Source: Oscillospiraceae bacterium (lineage in GTDB: Bacteria; Bacillota; Clostridia; Oscillospirales; UBA929). Taken from it: DNA of 38,924 bases. Numbering within the stretch: position 1 is the first letter of the stretch; every line of letters begins with the position of its first letter. Position numbers and translations under genes: made by a program. Below are positions 23,059-31,547 of this stretch, in pieces. The DNA is taken from NCBI GenBank assembly GCA_009782475.1, contig WRIZ01000024.1:1-38924 (forward strand), written 5' to 3'. The notes under the pieces were generated by a model. It saw nothing but the letters and a program-made list of their open reading frames with translations. It made no database searches and was not told where the DNA came from.

Positions 23059-23943
23059 TCACCCCTCCAAACGCACATCGCCCGGCGTCAGCGGTTCCGA
23101 AGTGTCTACATCGCCGTAACTGTCAATCGACTGACCGTCCACCCAAAGGCGCATGGCCGAGATTTCCGGCTGGGTGGTGACCGAGCGCACAAGGCAATGG
23201 AGGGTCATGCGGGCGGAAATGCCGTTGTTCCCCGCATTGGCAGCAAATTCGTTTGAGAGGTTAACTGTCCAGACGTCGCCCTCCGGGAAGACGGAAAGCA
23301 ACGTCGTCCCCTCGGGCATGACCGCTTGCAATCCCGCTTTTTGAGGGCCTTTGATCAATTCATCGATCACATACCGCACATACCAGGCAACGGTATCTGT
23401 CTCCCGCACAACGAGGGTGCGCGTTTCGGCCATGACCGTCTCGCCTGTTTGATCCGAAAAATACAGGACGATAGAACGTTCGGTATCGGCCAGCACCAGC
23501 GGGCTGAGGACAAAATCGGAAGCCCGGAGGGTGACGGGTTCGGAAGTCGCTCCTTCGATCGTTAAGACCACAACGTCAATGCCGTCCAGCCCGGTCAGGG
23601 TCAGAACAAGACCGGCGCGCGCCAACGTGAGGGCAAAGCCCTCCAGCGAAGCGGCTTCCTCCGAAAGGGTAACGGCCGCCATGCCGTCCTCCAGCTCAAA
23701 ATCGGTTGCATCCACGCCGGAAGGGAAGGGGGAATCCGCCCCTTGGAGGACTTCGTTTAGCACAAATTCAAGAAGTTCTTCGCCTTCGGGGCAATACCGG
23801 GTCATTTCGGCCAGGGCGGAGCGGCCGTCCGATCCCCCGAGCGCGTAAACAGATACCGGCGTGCCCTGTTTGGCAGGGTTTCCCCTTCCGCATCCGGCGA
23901 TCAGCAGCAGAAACAATATAGACATTAAAAATTTACGCATCAT
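23059..23943 (-). CDS. GerMN-domain lipoprotein
   Basis: The 294-residue protein starts MMRKFLMSILFLLLIAGCG, a lipoprotein signal with lipobox LIAGC. Two GerMN-type repeats follow, each with a conserved L-x-A-V-x-P-E-G-T-like segment (second copy: AGLQAVMPEGTTLLSVFPEG, then VNLSNEFA). GerM is needed for spore engulfment and germination in Bacillus, and such lipoproteins often follow PhoR-like kinases. The start overlaps the kinase 3' end by 11 nt, so translation is probably coupled. The longer open frame upstream is an Arg-rich shadow of the kinase and is rejected. Confidence 0.88.
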   Translation of the reverse strand: MMRKFLMSILFLLLIAGCGRGNPAKQGTPVSVYALGGSDGRSALAEMTRYCPEGEELLEFVLNEVLQGADSPFPSGVDATDFELEDGMAAVTLSEEAASLEGFALTLARAGLVLTLTGLDGIDVVVLTIEGATSEPVTLRASDFVLSPLVLADTERSIVLYFSDQTGETVMAETRTLVVRETDTVAWYVRYVIDELIKGPQKAGLQAVMPEGTTLLSVFPEGDVWTVNLSNEFAANAGNNGISARMTLHCLVRSVTTQPEISAMRLWVDGQSIDSYGDVDTSEPLTPGDVRLEG

Positions 23944-25408
23944 CGCACCCCGCCAGCGGGAAGCGCGCCGTGAAGCGCGACCCTTTTCCCACTTCGCTCT
24001 CGGCCGTGATCGACCCGCCCATACGAGCCGTTGCCTCGGCGGCGATCGAAAGCCCCAGCCCCGCGCCGCCCGCCTCGCGGCTCCGCGCCTTGTCCACCCG
24101 GTAGAAGCGGTCAAAGATCAGCGGCAATTCGGCTTCGGGGATGCCCGCGCCTGTGTCGTCTACCACAATATGCGCTTCGTCTCCGCGGCGGAAAACAAAC
24201 GCCCGCACCGAACCACCCGGCATGGTATACTTGATGGCGTTGTCAATCAGGTTATACACGATTTGAACAAGGCCGTCCTCCGCCCCAATAACGCGGCAGT
24301 CCTCCGCCAGTTCACAGTGCAGCTCCACACCGCTGCTTTTTGCCAAAGGCCGGAGCATCCTCGCCACTTTTTGAACAACGGCGGCCGGATCGGTCACGGC
24401 GGCGGCTTCGGGCAGGTTGGTGTCGAGGCGCGAAAGCTGCATCAATTTTTCGGTCATACGGCTCAAACGGTCGGTTTCGTTGCCGATGTCGGCGACAAAC
24501 TCCCGCACTGTTTCAGGGGGCATATCGGGGGTTTCCAAAATCGAATCGGTCAGCAGGCGCACCGCCGCCAGCGGCGTCTTCAGTTCATGGGAAGCATCGG
24601 AGACAAATTGCTGCCGCTGCCCCTCGGTCTTCCGCAAAATGGAGAAGAACTGATTGATGCGGTCGGCCAGTTCGGCCAGTTCATCCCTCCCGCGCACCGG
24701 AAGCCGGTAGGCGTAGTCGCCTTCATGGGCGGCGCGGATGCCGCGCAGGATGACCGAGATACGCCGGGTCAGCGCCAGCGCAATGATGACCGAAAAAATC
24801 ACGACAACGGCGAAGATCACCACCGAAACGGCAAAAAGCCTTGCGATCAGGTCGGAAAGCTGTTTGCCCTGCGCCGTGTCAAGGCGGCTGAGATAGATGG
24901 CACCCACGATCATATTGTGGGAGGTGACCGGCATGGCGAAACGGCTGTCAAAGGCGTAATCCCTATACGCCGAACGGAAGGAATCCTGCCCGGTAAGGGC
25001 GCCGGCGATCTCGGCGTCCAGCGCGTACCGCCCCGCGACCGAGCCTGACGTAAGACTGTCGTAGACGACGAAGCCGTGGCGGTCTGCCACAATGGTGCGG
25101 TATTGGGCCTGATTGTCCATGATGTTCATCACCAGCGCGACGCTTTCCGGGGTCATATCCGTCCCGGAGAGGGTCGTCGCCAGGTCGGAGGCGCGACTCA
25201 TCATGACGTCCCGGGTGTTGCTGAACATGAAATCCCGGGAAATCCAAACCGGATAGGTGTTGAGCAGCACCAGCATCATGCTGAGGATGATCAAGTAGGA
25301 CAGCGCGATTTTGAGCTGATACCGGCTCACAGGCCGGCGGCGGCGCGCCGCTGCGTTCGTCCGGCTCAGACTTTCGCGTTCGATCTGTTTTTCGCCCGCT
25401 CTCTTCAT
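23933..25408 (-). CDS. PhoR-like transmembrane sensor histidine kinase
   Basis: The 491-residue protein has TM1 at about 34-54, an extracytoplasmic sensor (55-185), TM2 (190-214) and HAMP (215-262). HisKA carries phosphoacceptor His274 in DASHELKTPL. HATPase_c has NLIDNA (386-391), DDTGAGIPE (417-425) and GGAGLGLSIA (447-456). All catalytic motifs are intact. It overlaps the response regulator stop by ATGA (25405-25408), so the pair is cotranslated. The stimulus is unknown; the adjacent GerMN lipoprotein could modulate it at the membrane. Confidence 0.95.
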   Translation of the reverse strand: MKRAGEKQIERESLSRTNAAARRRRPVSRYQLKIALSYLIILSMMLVLLNTYPVWISRDFMFSNTRDVMMSRASDLATTLSGTDMTPESVALVMNIMDNQAQYRTIVADRHGFVVYDSLTSGSVAGRYALDAEIAGALTGQDSFRSAYRDYAFDSRFAMPVTSHNMIVGAIYLSRLDTAQGKQLSDLIARLFAVSVVIFAVVVIFSVIIALALTRRISVILRGIRAAHEGDYAYRLPVRGRDELAELADRINQFFSILRKTEGQRQQFVSDASHELKTPLAAVRLLTDSILETPDMPPETVREFVADIGNETDRLSRMTEKLMQLSRLDTNLPEAAAVTDPAAVVQKVARMLRPLAKSSGVELHCELAEDCRVIGAEDGLVQIVYNLIDNAIKYTMPGGSVRAFVFRRGDEAHIVVDDTGAGIPEAELPLIFDRFYRVDKARSREAGGAGLGLSIAAEATARMGGSITAESEVGKGSRFTARFPLAGCDDA

Positions 25409-26088
25409 GCTTTACAGTAGTATCCGACCCCCCATTTGGTGAGAAGGATGCCGGGGTTGGCCGGGTCGAGCTCCAGTTTTTCACGCAGGCGGCGGACATG
25501 CACGTCCACCGTTCGTATGTCGCCCGGATACTCATAACCCCACACCAAATTGAGCAGGTTTTCCCGGCTGTAAACCCGCCCTTTGTTGCGCATGAGGAGT
25601 TCCATCATATCAAACTCTTTGGCCGTCAGGTCGGTGGCCTTGCCGCTGACATAGGCACTGCGCTGCGCCGTGTTGAGTTTGACATGATCCAGCGTGAGCG
25701 TTTCGTCATCCCTGCCGCCGCCTTGTGCCGGGGACGACCGCCGCAGGATGGCGCGGATGCGCGCTTTCAGTTCCATAACGTTAAACGGTTTGGTCATATA
25801 ATCGTCCGCTCCGTATTCAAACCCGATCAGTTTATCGGTATCCTCTCCCCGGGCGGTGAGCATGACAACAGGCACGCCGGAAAATTCGCGGATGCGCCGG
25901 CAGGCTTCCAATCCGTCTACTTTGGGCATCATCAAGTCCATGATGATCAAGTCGAAGGCCGCTGCCCGCGCCTTTTCAATGGCCTCGGCTCCGTCTTCGG
26001 CCGTCTCCACTTCATACCCCTCGTGTTCGAGGTTGAATTTGATGCCCTTCACAAGGGTTTTTTCATCGTCTACGACAAGGATTTTCAT
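25405..26088 (-). CDS. OmpR/PhoB-type response regulator
   Basis: The 227-residue protein has a receiver with DDE at 7-9, phosphoacceptor Asp51 (LIIMDLMMP) and TKPF near 101. Its winged-helix effector domain includes LTAKEFDMMELLMRNKGRVY and DIRTVDVHVRRLREKLE. ATG 26088 follows GGGGGG and overlaps the stop of the prenyltransferase gene by 4 nt. The cognate kinase is the next gene. Confidence 0.95.
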   Translation of the reverse strand: MKILVVDDEKTLVKGIKFNLEHEGYEVETAEDGAEAIEKARAAAFDLIIMDLMMPKVDGLEACRRIREFSGVPVVMLTARGEDTDKLIGFEYGADDYMTKPFNVMELKARIRAILRRSSPAQGGGRDDETLTLDHVKLNTAQRSAYVSGKATDLTAKEFDMMELLMRNKGRVYSRENLLNLVWGYEYPGDIRTVDVHVRRLREKLELDPANPGILLTKWGVGYYCKA

Positions 26089-26954
26089 AGATTCCCCCCA
26101 TAAATAAGTCCGGTCGTGATCAGCGCGAAGAGGATGACCAAGCAAAGCAGCGGTTTATCATTCCACATGGTTTCTAAAGGATCGCCGTCCCCGCCTGTTT
26201 CGGAGACGAAATTATACCGCAAGCAAATGATCAGCACCAGCGGAACCGTCCATACCATATGGTTTCCCAAACGCTCCGCCGTTGAGGCGTCGGTGCTCCA
26301 CAGAGAATAAAACACAACGGCAAGAGCCATGCACATCATCATGTTTTGCTGCAAAAACCCCGCCGTATACCGCCGCAGCACCTCCCGGGACGAGCCGTCC
26401 GGCACCGAGATAAGCTCGCCGCGCCGTTTGCCCAGCCCGAGGTAGAACGAAAAGGCCGTGACGGTCAGGCAAAGCCAGCCCGAAAGCGCGATGCCTGTGA
26501 CGGCCGAGCCGTAGAGCAATCGCAGCAGGAACCCCGAAGCTAGGATGGCGACGTCGGCGATGGGGATGTTTTTCAGCCCGAAACTGTAGGCGATGTTGAT
26601 CAGCAGGTACAATCCAAGCCACAGCCATGCTTGAAACCCTACGCTCCCTGCCAAAACCTGCGCCGCCGCCGAAGCGGCAATCAAGGCTCCGGCGAGGAAG
26701 GCGGCCGCCCGGGCGGATACCGCGCCGCTGGCAATGGGGCGGGCGCGCTTGACCGGGTGTTCCCGATCCCGCTCCGCGTCCCTGATGTCATTGATGATGT
26801 AGACCGCCGGGGAGAGGAAACAGAAGGCGGCAAAGCCCCAAAGGGCGGCGGGGAGAGCCTCCATATCGAGAAGGCTCCCGTTGAAGATCAGAGGGAGCAG
26901 AACGAAGACGTTTTTGACCGTGTGCTTGATTCTCAGCAGACGCAGTATGGACAT
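26085..26954 (-). CDS. UbiA-family prenyltransferase, DPPR-synthase-like
   Basis: The 289-residue polytopic protein has about eight membrane helices. It carries the first Asp-rich prenyl-diphosphate motif, NDIRDAERDREHPVKRARPI, in the form typical of decaprenyl-phosphate phosphoribosyltransferases (UbiA homologues making polyprenyl-phosphoribose, the precursor of arabinofuranosyl donors). A second region YSFGLKNIPIADV fits the family. The start follows GGTGAGG, 3 nt after the previous stop. Its neighbour, a large GT-C-like membrane protein, could use a polyprenyl-linked sugar; this is inference. Confidence 0.85.
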   Translation of the reverse strand: MSILRLLRIKHTVKNVFVLLPLIFNGSLLDMEALPAALWGFAAFCFLSPAVYIINDIRDAERDREHPVKRARPIASGAVSARAAAFLAGALIAASAAAQVLAGSVGFQAWLWLGLYLLINIAYSFGLKNIPIADVAILASGFLLRLLYGSAVTGIALSGWLCLTVTAFSFYLGLGKRRGELISVPDGSSREVLRRYTAGFLQQNMMMCMALAVVFYSLWSTDASTAERLGNHMVWTVPLVLIICLRYNFVSETGGDGDPLETMWNDKPLLCLVILFALITTGLIYGGNL

Positions 26955-26957
26955 GAT

Positions 26958-28535
26958 TTACCTCACCGGATAGGTTTCAATCCCGAAGCGGATGAGTTCC
27001 GCCATGCCGGGCAGATTGATCGTTAGCATTGCAGCCATAGCGGTTGCGTAAAGGGAAACCCGCAAAGGCTTCCACCGGGCAAAGAGTTTTTCGATCAACA
27101 GGACGATCAGCGAGAGAAAGGCCCATGAGAAATACAGGGTATACAGCACCAACCCGTTTTCCGCCGTCCCCCAGCCGACAACGCACAGGATGAGAAAGGA
27201 GAAGGCCGCCCATCCGGCACAGATTTGCGCGAAAAGGGATTTGCGGTTGAGGATAAATCCGGCGGCGGCGGCGAATAACAGCAGAAGCCCAAGGATGCTG
27301 ACCGAAACAGCTGGTTCGGCTTGCCATGTCGGGTATCCATACGTGGTCGTATCCAGCCCGGAAGGCGGCATGGTGAAGCAGGAGGCGATGAACTGAATGT
27401 ATTGCAGCAGCCTGTCGGAAAAGGCGACGCCCGCCCCGGTAAACCGCGTTAACCCTTGCAGCGAATCCACGGCGTTGAGAAAAAGGGGCAGTTGCCCGAA
27501 CACCGCGACAACGGCGAAAAATTTCAGAGCGCAGCGGGCGATGACGAGAACCCTTTTTTGAAAACCCCCTCCGCCGGTTAGCAGCGGGAACAAAACCCCT
27601 GTTGTCAGTGTCGCCCCGGTGGCGGCGATGTAGGCCAACTCCCTGCCGCCTTTTTTCTCCGCCGACAGATAGATCAGCAAGACAAGCCAAAAGAAGGTGA
27701 AGACATACCGCTCCATCGTGAGGGTATACAGCAGAGCCGGGAACGAAGCGGCGGACAACAGGAAAAAACCGACTTTTACCGCTCCTGTCAGGCGCATCAG
27801 CCGCGCCAGCATGAGTAACCCGCACAAAAGCGGTATGGTCTGCACCATGCCGATCATGATTGGATAAGCGTTGGGCAGAAAGAATAACAATCGTGCAATC
27901 ACCCCGGCTAACAGCCCGAACGGCATGGCAAAGACGCCGAACAGCGGGTGGCGGATGTCGTTTTCTTTGGCGTTGACGCTCTGATAGGTGTTGGTGTCCA
28001 TTAAGACGGATGAATCGGTGGTGTATACGACGTCATAGACGGCATATCCAGCGGGTTTGGGCGAATAAAACGCGTCGGTCACGGAGAAGGTCAGGGCAAC
28101 CGCTATGCAAAACAACGGGATGCAGACAGCTAAAAACAGTCTCTCCGCCCTGTCCATGCGAATTGAAAACTCTTTGGCAAAGGTGAACGCCCGCGAGACG
28201 AACCAGTGCATGAAGAAGAAAAGGGCGATCAGCGCGGCTCCCGCCAGCAAAACAGCCAATGCCCGCCGATTGTAAATCCGATTGAAATCAATCGCCAGCC
28301 GGTAGGCCGCCAGCGGGGAGAGTATCCCTGCAAATGAAACCGTCCATTTGGTCAGGCCGGACAATGCCTTCTGTATAAACCCAAACCGAAAAGCAATCAC
28401 CAGCAATACAGCCAAAGAGCAGACCAAGCCCGCGCCCCGCTGCCACAGGGAACCCCGAAGCGAAAGCAGGGCTGTGGCAGCGATCCCCGACAGGACAAAC
28501 GCCTCTTTGAGCATAGGCTTGTGTAAAATGTTCAA
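26958..28535 (-). CDS. Polytopic membrane protein, possible GT-C-type glycosyltransferase
   Basis: About 525 residues with around twelve hydrophobic segments. A large loop carries DTNTYQSVNAKENDIRHPLF near residue 190, a pattern seen in dolichol-type (GT39/GT87-like) glycosyltransferases with acidic residues after the first helices. I cannot name the family. TTG 28535 is preferred as start: GGGGGAG precedes it and it lies 4 nt after the comEA stop; ATG at 28514 is the alternative. The next gene makes or moves a polyprenyl-linked precursor, which fits a sugar transfer role outside the membrane. Confidence 0.65.
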   Translation of the reverse strand: MNILHKPMLKEAFVLSGIAATALLSLRGSLWQRGAGLVCSLAVLLVIAFRFGFIQKALSGLTKWTVSFAGILSPLAAYRLAIDFNRIYNRRALAVLLAGAALIALFFFMHWFVSRAFTFAKEFSIRMDRAERLFLAVCIPLFCIAVALTFSVTDAFYSPKPAGYAVYDVVYTTDSSVLMDTNTYQSVNAKENDIRHPLFGVFAMPFGLLAGVIARLLFFLPNAYPIMIGMVQTIPLLCGLLMLARLMRLTGAVKVGFFLLSAASFPALLYTLTMERYVFTFFWLVLLIYLSAEKKGGRELAYIAATGATLTTGVLFPLLTGGGGFQKRVLVIARCALKFFAVVAVFGQLPLFLNAVDSLQGLTRFTGAGVAFSDRLLQYIQFIASCFTMPPSGLDTTTYGYPTWQAEPAVSVSILGLLLLFAAAAGFILNRKSLFAQICAGWAAFSFLILCVVGWGTAENGLVLYTLYFSWAFLSLIVLLIEKLFARWKPLRVSLYATAMAAMLTINLPGMAELIRFGIETYPVR

Positions 28536-28539
28536 CCCG

Positions 28540-28899
28540 TTACTCCCCCGCCTGGCATTCGGTATAAGGCGCGAGCTTCTCCAACATCTTCTCTCCGATG
28601 CCCTTAACATTCAACAGCCCTTCGACGCTTTCAAACGAGCCGTGTTCCTCCCTATAATCGATGATGCGCTGCGCGATGGCCGGCCCGACGCCGGGCAGGT
28701 CGGTCAATTCGATCAAGGAAGCGGTGTTGATGTCTATTTTACCCGTTCCGGCGGGCGGATAGACGAGGATTTCCCATTCTCGCTCCCCTTGAATGACAAA
28801 TTGATCCCTCGGGACGGCAGTCGCCGCCGAGAATCCGATCAGGAACCCGATCAATAGAATCGCCGCAACGGCGCAGGGGAGGAGGATTTTCTTTTGCAT
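28540..28899 (-). CDS. ComEA-like helix-hairpin-helix protein
   Basis: The 119-residue protein has one N-terminal membrane helix ([20 protein letters not shown]) and a short linker. A tandem helix-hairpin-helix domain follows: [20 protein letters not shown], then [10 protein letters not shown]. ComEA binds double-stranded DNA at the cell surface during transformation. It lacks the SLBB segment of full-length ComEA and is shorter than the Bacillus protein. ATG 28899 (MQKKILLP) is taken; an upstream in-frame ATG at 28938 would overlap the promoter. First gene of the seven-gene run. Confidence 0.85.
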   Translation of the reverse strand: MQKKILLPCAVAAILLIGFLIGFSAATAVPRDQFVIQGEREWEILVYPPAGTGKIDINTASLIELTDLPGVGPAIAQRIIDYREEHGSFESVEGLLNVKGIGEKMLEKLAPYTECQAGE

Positions 28900-28920
28900 G
28901 GTTGATGACCCGTTTCTTTT

Positions 28921-28948
28921 ATTATACGAAGAGCGCAATTAGACGCAA
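28921..28948 (-). promoter_or_regulatory. comEA operon promoter
   Basis: TTGCGT (28943-28948) and TATAAT (28921-28926) are 16 bp apart on the minus strand. Confidence 0.6.
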
Positions 28949-28953
28949 TTCAC

Positions 28954-28982
28954 TTGCGGCTTTGCGCTTGACATGTTATAAT
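28954..28982 (+). promoter_or_regulatory. dacF promoter
   Basis: TTGCGG (28954-28959) and TATAAT (28977-28982) are 17 bp apart. The 19-mer 28964-28982 is identical to one in the recombinase promoter (5392-5410, minus). Confidence 0.6.
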
Positions 28983-29016
28983 GCATCATACCACAACCTA
29001 GAGAGGATTCCTATAC

Positions 29017-30408
29017 ATGAGGATAAAAAAACTTGCCCTTCTGTGCGCTTTCCTTCTCACCGCCGTCCTCATCCCGCTTCCGGCCGCCGCGTATTTCGAT
29101 CTGCCCGAAGTGGACGTCCAAGCCCGGAGCGCGATTTTGGTTCACGCCCAAACGGATGAGATCCTTTTCTCCCACAACATACATATCCGCCGCGAACCGG
29201 CCAGCGTCACCAAGATCATCACGGGGCTGCTGGCTGTGGAACACGGCGGGTTTGACGAGATCGTCACGGCGGAAGAGGGGGATTTTTTTGACATCATCCC
29301 CGAAAGCAGCTCCATCAATCCCGCCATCACACCCGGCGAGGAGATGGTTTTCCGCGACCTGATCTACAGCGCGATGGTCGCTTCCGACAATTCCGCCTGC
29401 AACATCATCGCGCGGCATGTCGCCGGGTCGGTGCCGGAGTTTATGGAGATGGTCAACGAACGTCTTGCCGAACTGGGCTGTGAAAACACACAATTTGCCA
29501 ATACGCACGGTCTGCCCGACCCCGAACACTACACCACCGCGTTTGACATCTACCTCATCGCGCGGGAGTGTTTGAACAACGCGTTCTTTATGGAGATCGC
29601 CCACACCGAATACATCACCCTCCCGCCGACCAACAAGGTCACCGAAGGGCGGAACCTGACCACCACCAACAACCTCATCACCCGCCGCCGTTCCGCCGAA
29701 TATTACTATTCCCCGGCGCGCGGCATCAAAACAGGGCGCACCAACAACGCCGGGCACTGCCTGGTGTCGGCCGCCGAACGGGACGGGATCACCCTTCTCA
29801 GCGTGGTTTTGGGTGCGTCGGTGGACGAAGAAACCAATCTCGTCCGCAGTTTTATCGAAACGCGCGACCTCTTTGAGTGGGGATTTGCCAACTTCGCGCT
29901 CAAACGCATCCTCAGCCGGGTGGATAAACTCCTCAGCCTCCCGGTCATTCAAGGGGTGGATCAGGACGTCATCTTCCTTGTCCCGGAGCGGTCGGTTGAG
30001 GCGTTGGTGCCCAAGCATGTCAACCCCGAGGATATTAAGAAAACGATCAAAGTCTTCGAGCCCGAAGGGGTGCGCGCCCCGGTGAAGGCGGGCGACATTT
30101 TGGGCGAAGTGGAATTGTCCTATCAAGGACATGACTACGGCACCATCCCGCTCATCGCCGACCAAAGCGTCGAGCGCGACACCCGCGAGGCGATCCAAGA
30201 CGGGGTCGGAGGCTTCTTCAAGAGAATCTTCGGTGCCCGTACGGACGACCCGGAAGACACAAGCGGCTCATTAAGCTGGATCAAATGGGCAGTCCTCGTA
30301 GCCATCATCCTTGTATCCTTATATATCATCCTTGTTATCTTCCTCAACCGCCGCAGACGGGTACGCAATATGCGCTCCGGCAGTTACCGGGGGAGGAGAA
30401 AGTATTGA
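29017..30408 (+). CDS. dacF: D-alanyl-D-alanine carboxypeptidase (DacF/PBP5 type)
   Basis: It removes the terminal D-Ala of peptidoglycan stem peptides outside the cell. The 463-residue protein has a signal peptide (KLALLCAFLLTAVLIPLPAAA). The S11 peptidase motifs are SVTK (nucleophile Ser about 63), SDN (about 125) and KTG in GIKTGRTNNAGHC. A C-terminal beta domain precedes a true membrane helix (AVLVAIILVSLYIILVIFL) and basic tail, rather than the amphipathic anchor of PBP5. ATG 29017 follows GAGAGG. Its stop overlaps the TTG start of tsaE. Confidence 0.95.
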   Translation: MRIKKLALLCAFLLTAVLIPLPAAAYFDLPEVDVQARSAILVHAQTDEILFSHNIHIRREPASVTKIITGLLAVEHGGFDEIVTAEEGDFFDIIPESSSINPAITPGEEMVFRDLIYSAMVASDNSACNIIARHVAGSVPEFMEMVNERLAELGCENTQFANTHGLPDPEHYTTAFDIYLIARECLNNAFFMEIAHTEYITLPPTNKVTEGRNLTTTNNLITRRRSAEYYYSPARGIKTGRTNNAGHCLVSAAERDGITLLSVVLGASVDEETNLVRSFIETRDLFEWGFANFALKRILSRVDKLLSLPVIQGVDQDVIFLVPERSVEALVPKHVNPEDIKKTIKVFEPEGVRAPVKAGDILGEVELSYQGHDYGTIPLIADQSVERDTREAIQDGVGGFFKRIFGARTDDPEDTSGSLSWIKWAVLVAIILVSLYIILVIFLNRRRRVRNMRSGSYRGRRKY

Positions 30409-30881
30409 CAGTGGACAGTGGGCAGTGGACAGTGGACAGTGTGCGGACGCGGAGCGCGGAAGAAACTGAGCAATATGGCGAGGCTTTGGCGAGGCTGCTT
30501 CGCCCGGGCGATGTTGTTTGGCTCTACGGTGACTTGGGCGCGGGCAAGACAGCCCTTGTCCGGGGGTTGGCACGCGGGCTGGGAGTGACCGAACGGGTTA
30601 CCAGCCCGACCTACGCTATTGTCAATGTCTACTACGCAACCATCGTCCCCGCGAAGCGGGCATTGGGTGAAGCGTCACGCTTCCGCTTCCCTGTGGCGCA
30701 TTATGATATGTATCGGATCGACGGGTTTGACGACCTGCTGGGGGCGGGATGGGACGAATACGAAAACGGCGTGCGCGTTGCAGAGTGGGCGGAACGCGCC
30801 GGAGAGGTTCACGGCATCTGCGTCATGATCACGGACGTCGGGGAAACGGAGAGGGAAATCGTATGCTGCTTCTTGCCATAG
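30405..30881 (+). CDS. tsaE: tRNA N6-threonylcarbamoyladenosine biosynthesis ATPase TsaE
   Basis: TsaE is the ATPase that drives t6A37 synthesis with TsaB and TsaD. The 158-residue protein has a P-loop GDLGAGKT (about 44-51), TSPTYAIVN and AHYDMYRID. TTG 30405 is taken as start because GGGGGAGGAG is well spaced before it and it overlaps the dacF stop (TATTGA). Two oddities: the first codons are a run of five CAGTGGA-type heptamers, and about 20 extra residues (YYATIVPAKRALGEASRFRF) lie between the conserved SPTYAIVNVY and HYDMYRI segments. That extra stretch is where a dispersed palindrome (30661-30684) sits. Overlaps tsaB by 19 bp. Confidence 0.9.
   Translation: MTVDSGQWTVDSVRTRSAEETEQYGEALARLLRPGDVVWLYGDLGAGKTALVRGLARGLGVTERVTSPTYAIVNVYYATIVPAKRALGEASRFRFPVAHYDMYRIDGFDDLLGAGWDEYENGVRVAEWAERAGEVHGICVMITDVGETEREIVCCFLP
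30409..30443 (+). repeat. Heptanucleotide tandem repeat at the start of tsaE
   Basis: Five units: CAGTGGA, CAGTGGG, CAGTGGA, CAGTGGA, CAGTGTG, starting two codons after the TTG. Loss or gain of one unit would shift the frame. Confidence 0.9.
30661..30684 (+). repeat. Dispersed palindromic repeat, copy 1 (inside tsaE)
   Basis: CATTGGGTGAAGCGTCACGC followed by TTCC. The core GAAGCG-TCA-CGCTTC is palindromic. It matches copies 2 and 3 at 21 of 24 positions and is in frame within the extra TsaE segment. Confidence 0.8.
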
Positions 30882-31546
30882 ACAGTTCGTCCGTCACGGC
30901 CTCCGCCGCGCTTGTTCGGCAGCGTGACGCTGCGCCCAATGACGGCTGCGGCCGAGGCATACTGTTGAGTGAGGCGTTTATCAACAACGGCCTGACGCAT
31001 AGCCAGACGCTTGCTCCGATGATCGACGGCGTCTTGAAGAACGCGGGCGTCTTGCCGGGAGAACTGACTCAAATCGTCGTCACCAACGGCCCGGGGTCGT
31101 TCACCGGGCTGCGCATCGGCGTTGCGTCGGCGTTGGGGTTCTCCGCCGCGCTGGGAATCCCCTGCGCCGGGGTTTCATCGCTGATGGCGGCCGCATACGG
31201 CGCGACCGACCACGAGGGAACGGTTTGCGCCGCGATGGACGCTCGGCGCGGGCAAATTTATTGCGCGATGTTTCACGTGAAACAAACGGCTCTCACCCGC
31301 TTAACAGCGGATCAGGCCGTTGACCGGGAGGCTTTTTGCCGGCAGGCACCGCCCTCTGTCTGTTGGGTGGGCGACGCCGCTTTGCAATGCGCAAGAGAGG
31401 GCGACCGCCCTTCCTCCCGCCCGTATATCTCGGGGTACGGCGCGGCGTTGTGTTTTCTCAACGGTCACAGCCGCCCGGTTGAACAAATCGAATATTTGCG
31501 CGTCCCGCAAGCCGAGCGGGAACGGCTGGCACGGGGGGAGAGTTGA
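30863..31546 (+). CDS. tsaB: t6A biosynthesis protein TsaB
   Basis: TsaB is the non-catalytic partner of TsaD. The 227-residue protein begins MLLLAIDSSSVTASAALV and contains NNGLTHSQTLAPMID, VTNGPGSFTGLRIGV and the CAAMDARRGQIYCAMF motif, all diagnostic. ATG 30863 follows GAGAGGG and lies within the tsaE 3' end. Residues 20-33 (QRDAAPNDGCGRGI) are extra relative to the usual N-terminal beta hairpin and coincide with copy 2 of the dispersed palindrome. tsaD and rimI, often next, are not here; a DUF6273 gene follows instead. Confidence 0.92.
   Translation: MLLLAIDSSSVTASAALVRQRDAAPNDGCGRGILLSEAFINNGLTHSQTLAPMIDGVLKNAGVLPGELTQIVVTNGPGSFTGLRIGVASALGFSAALGIPCAGVSSLMAAAYGATDHEGTVCAAMDARRGQIYCAMFHVKQTALTRLTADQAVDREAFCRQAPPSVCWVGDAALQCAREGDRPSSRPYISGYGAALCFLNGHSRPVEQIEYLRVPQAERERLARGES
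30918..30941 (-). repeat. Dispersed palindromic repeat, copy 2 (inside tsaB)
   Basis: The reverse complement reads CATTGGGCGCAGCGTCACGC then TGCC, 22 of 24 identical to copy 3. A further CCGCAG-CG motif upstream is shared with copy 3. It is in frame in tsaB, in the opposite orientation to copy 1. Confidence 0.8.
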
Positions 31547-31547
31547 T

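Noticed and set aside
23861-25048. 395-codon plus-strand frame opposite the PhoR-like kinase
   Set aside because: Shadow of the kinase gene, rich in His, Arg and Gln with no family pattern.
29011-30198. 395-codon minus-strand frame opposite dacF
   Set aside because: The dacF strand has all three S11 peptidase motifs and a signal peptide; the antisense frame has none.
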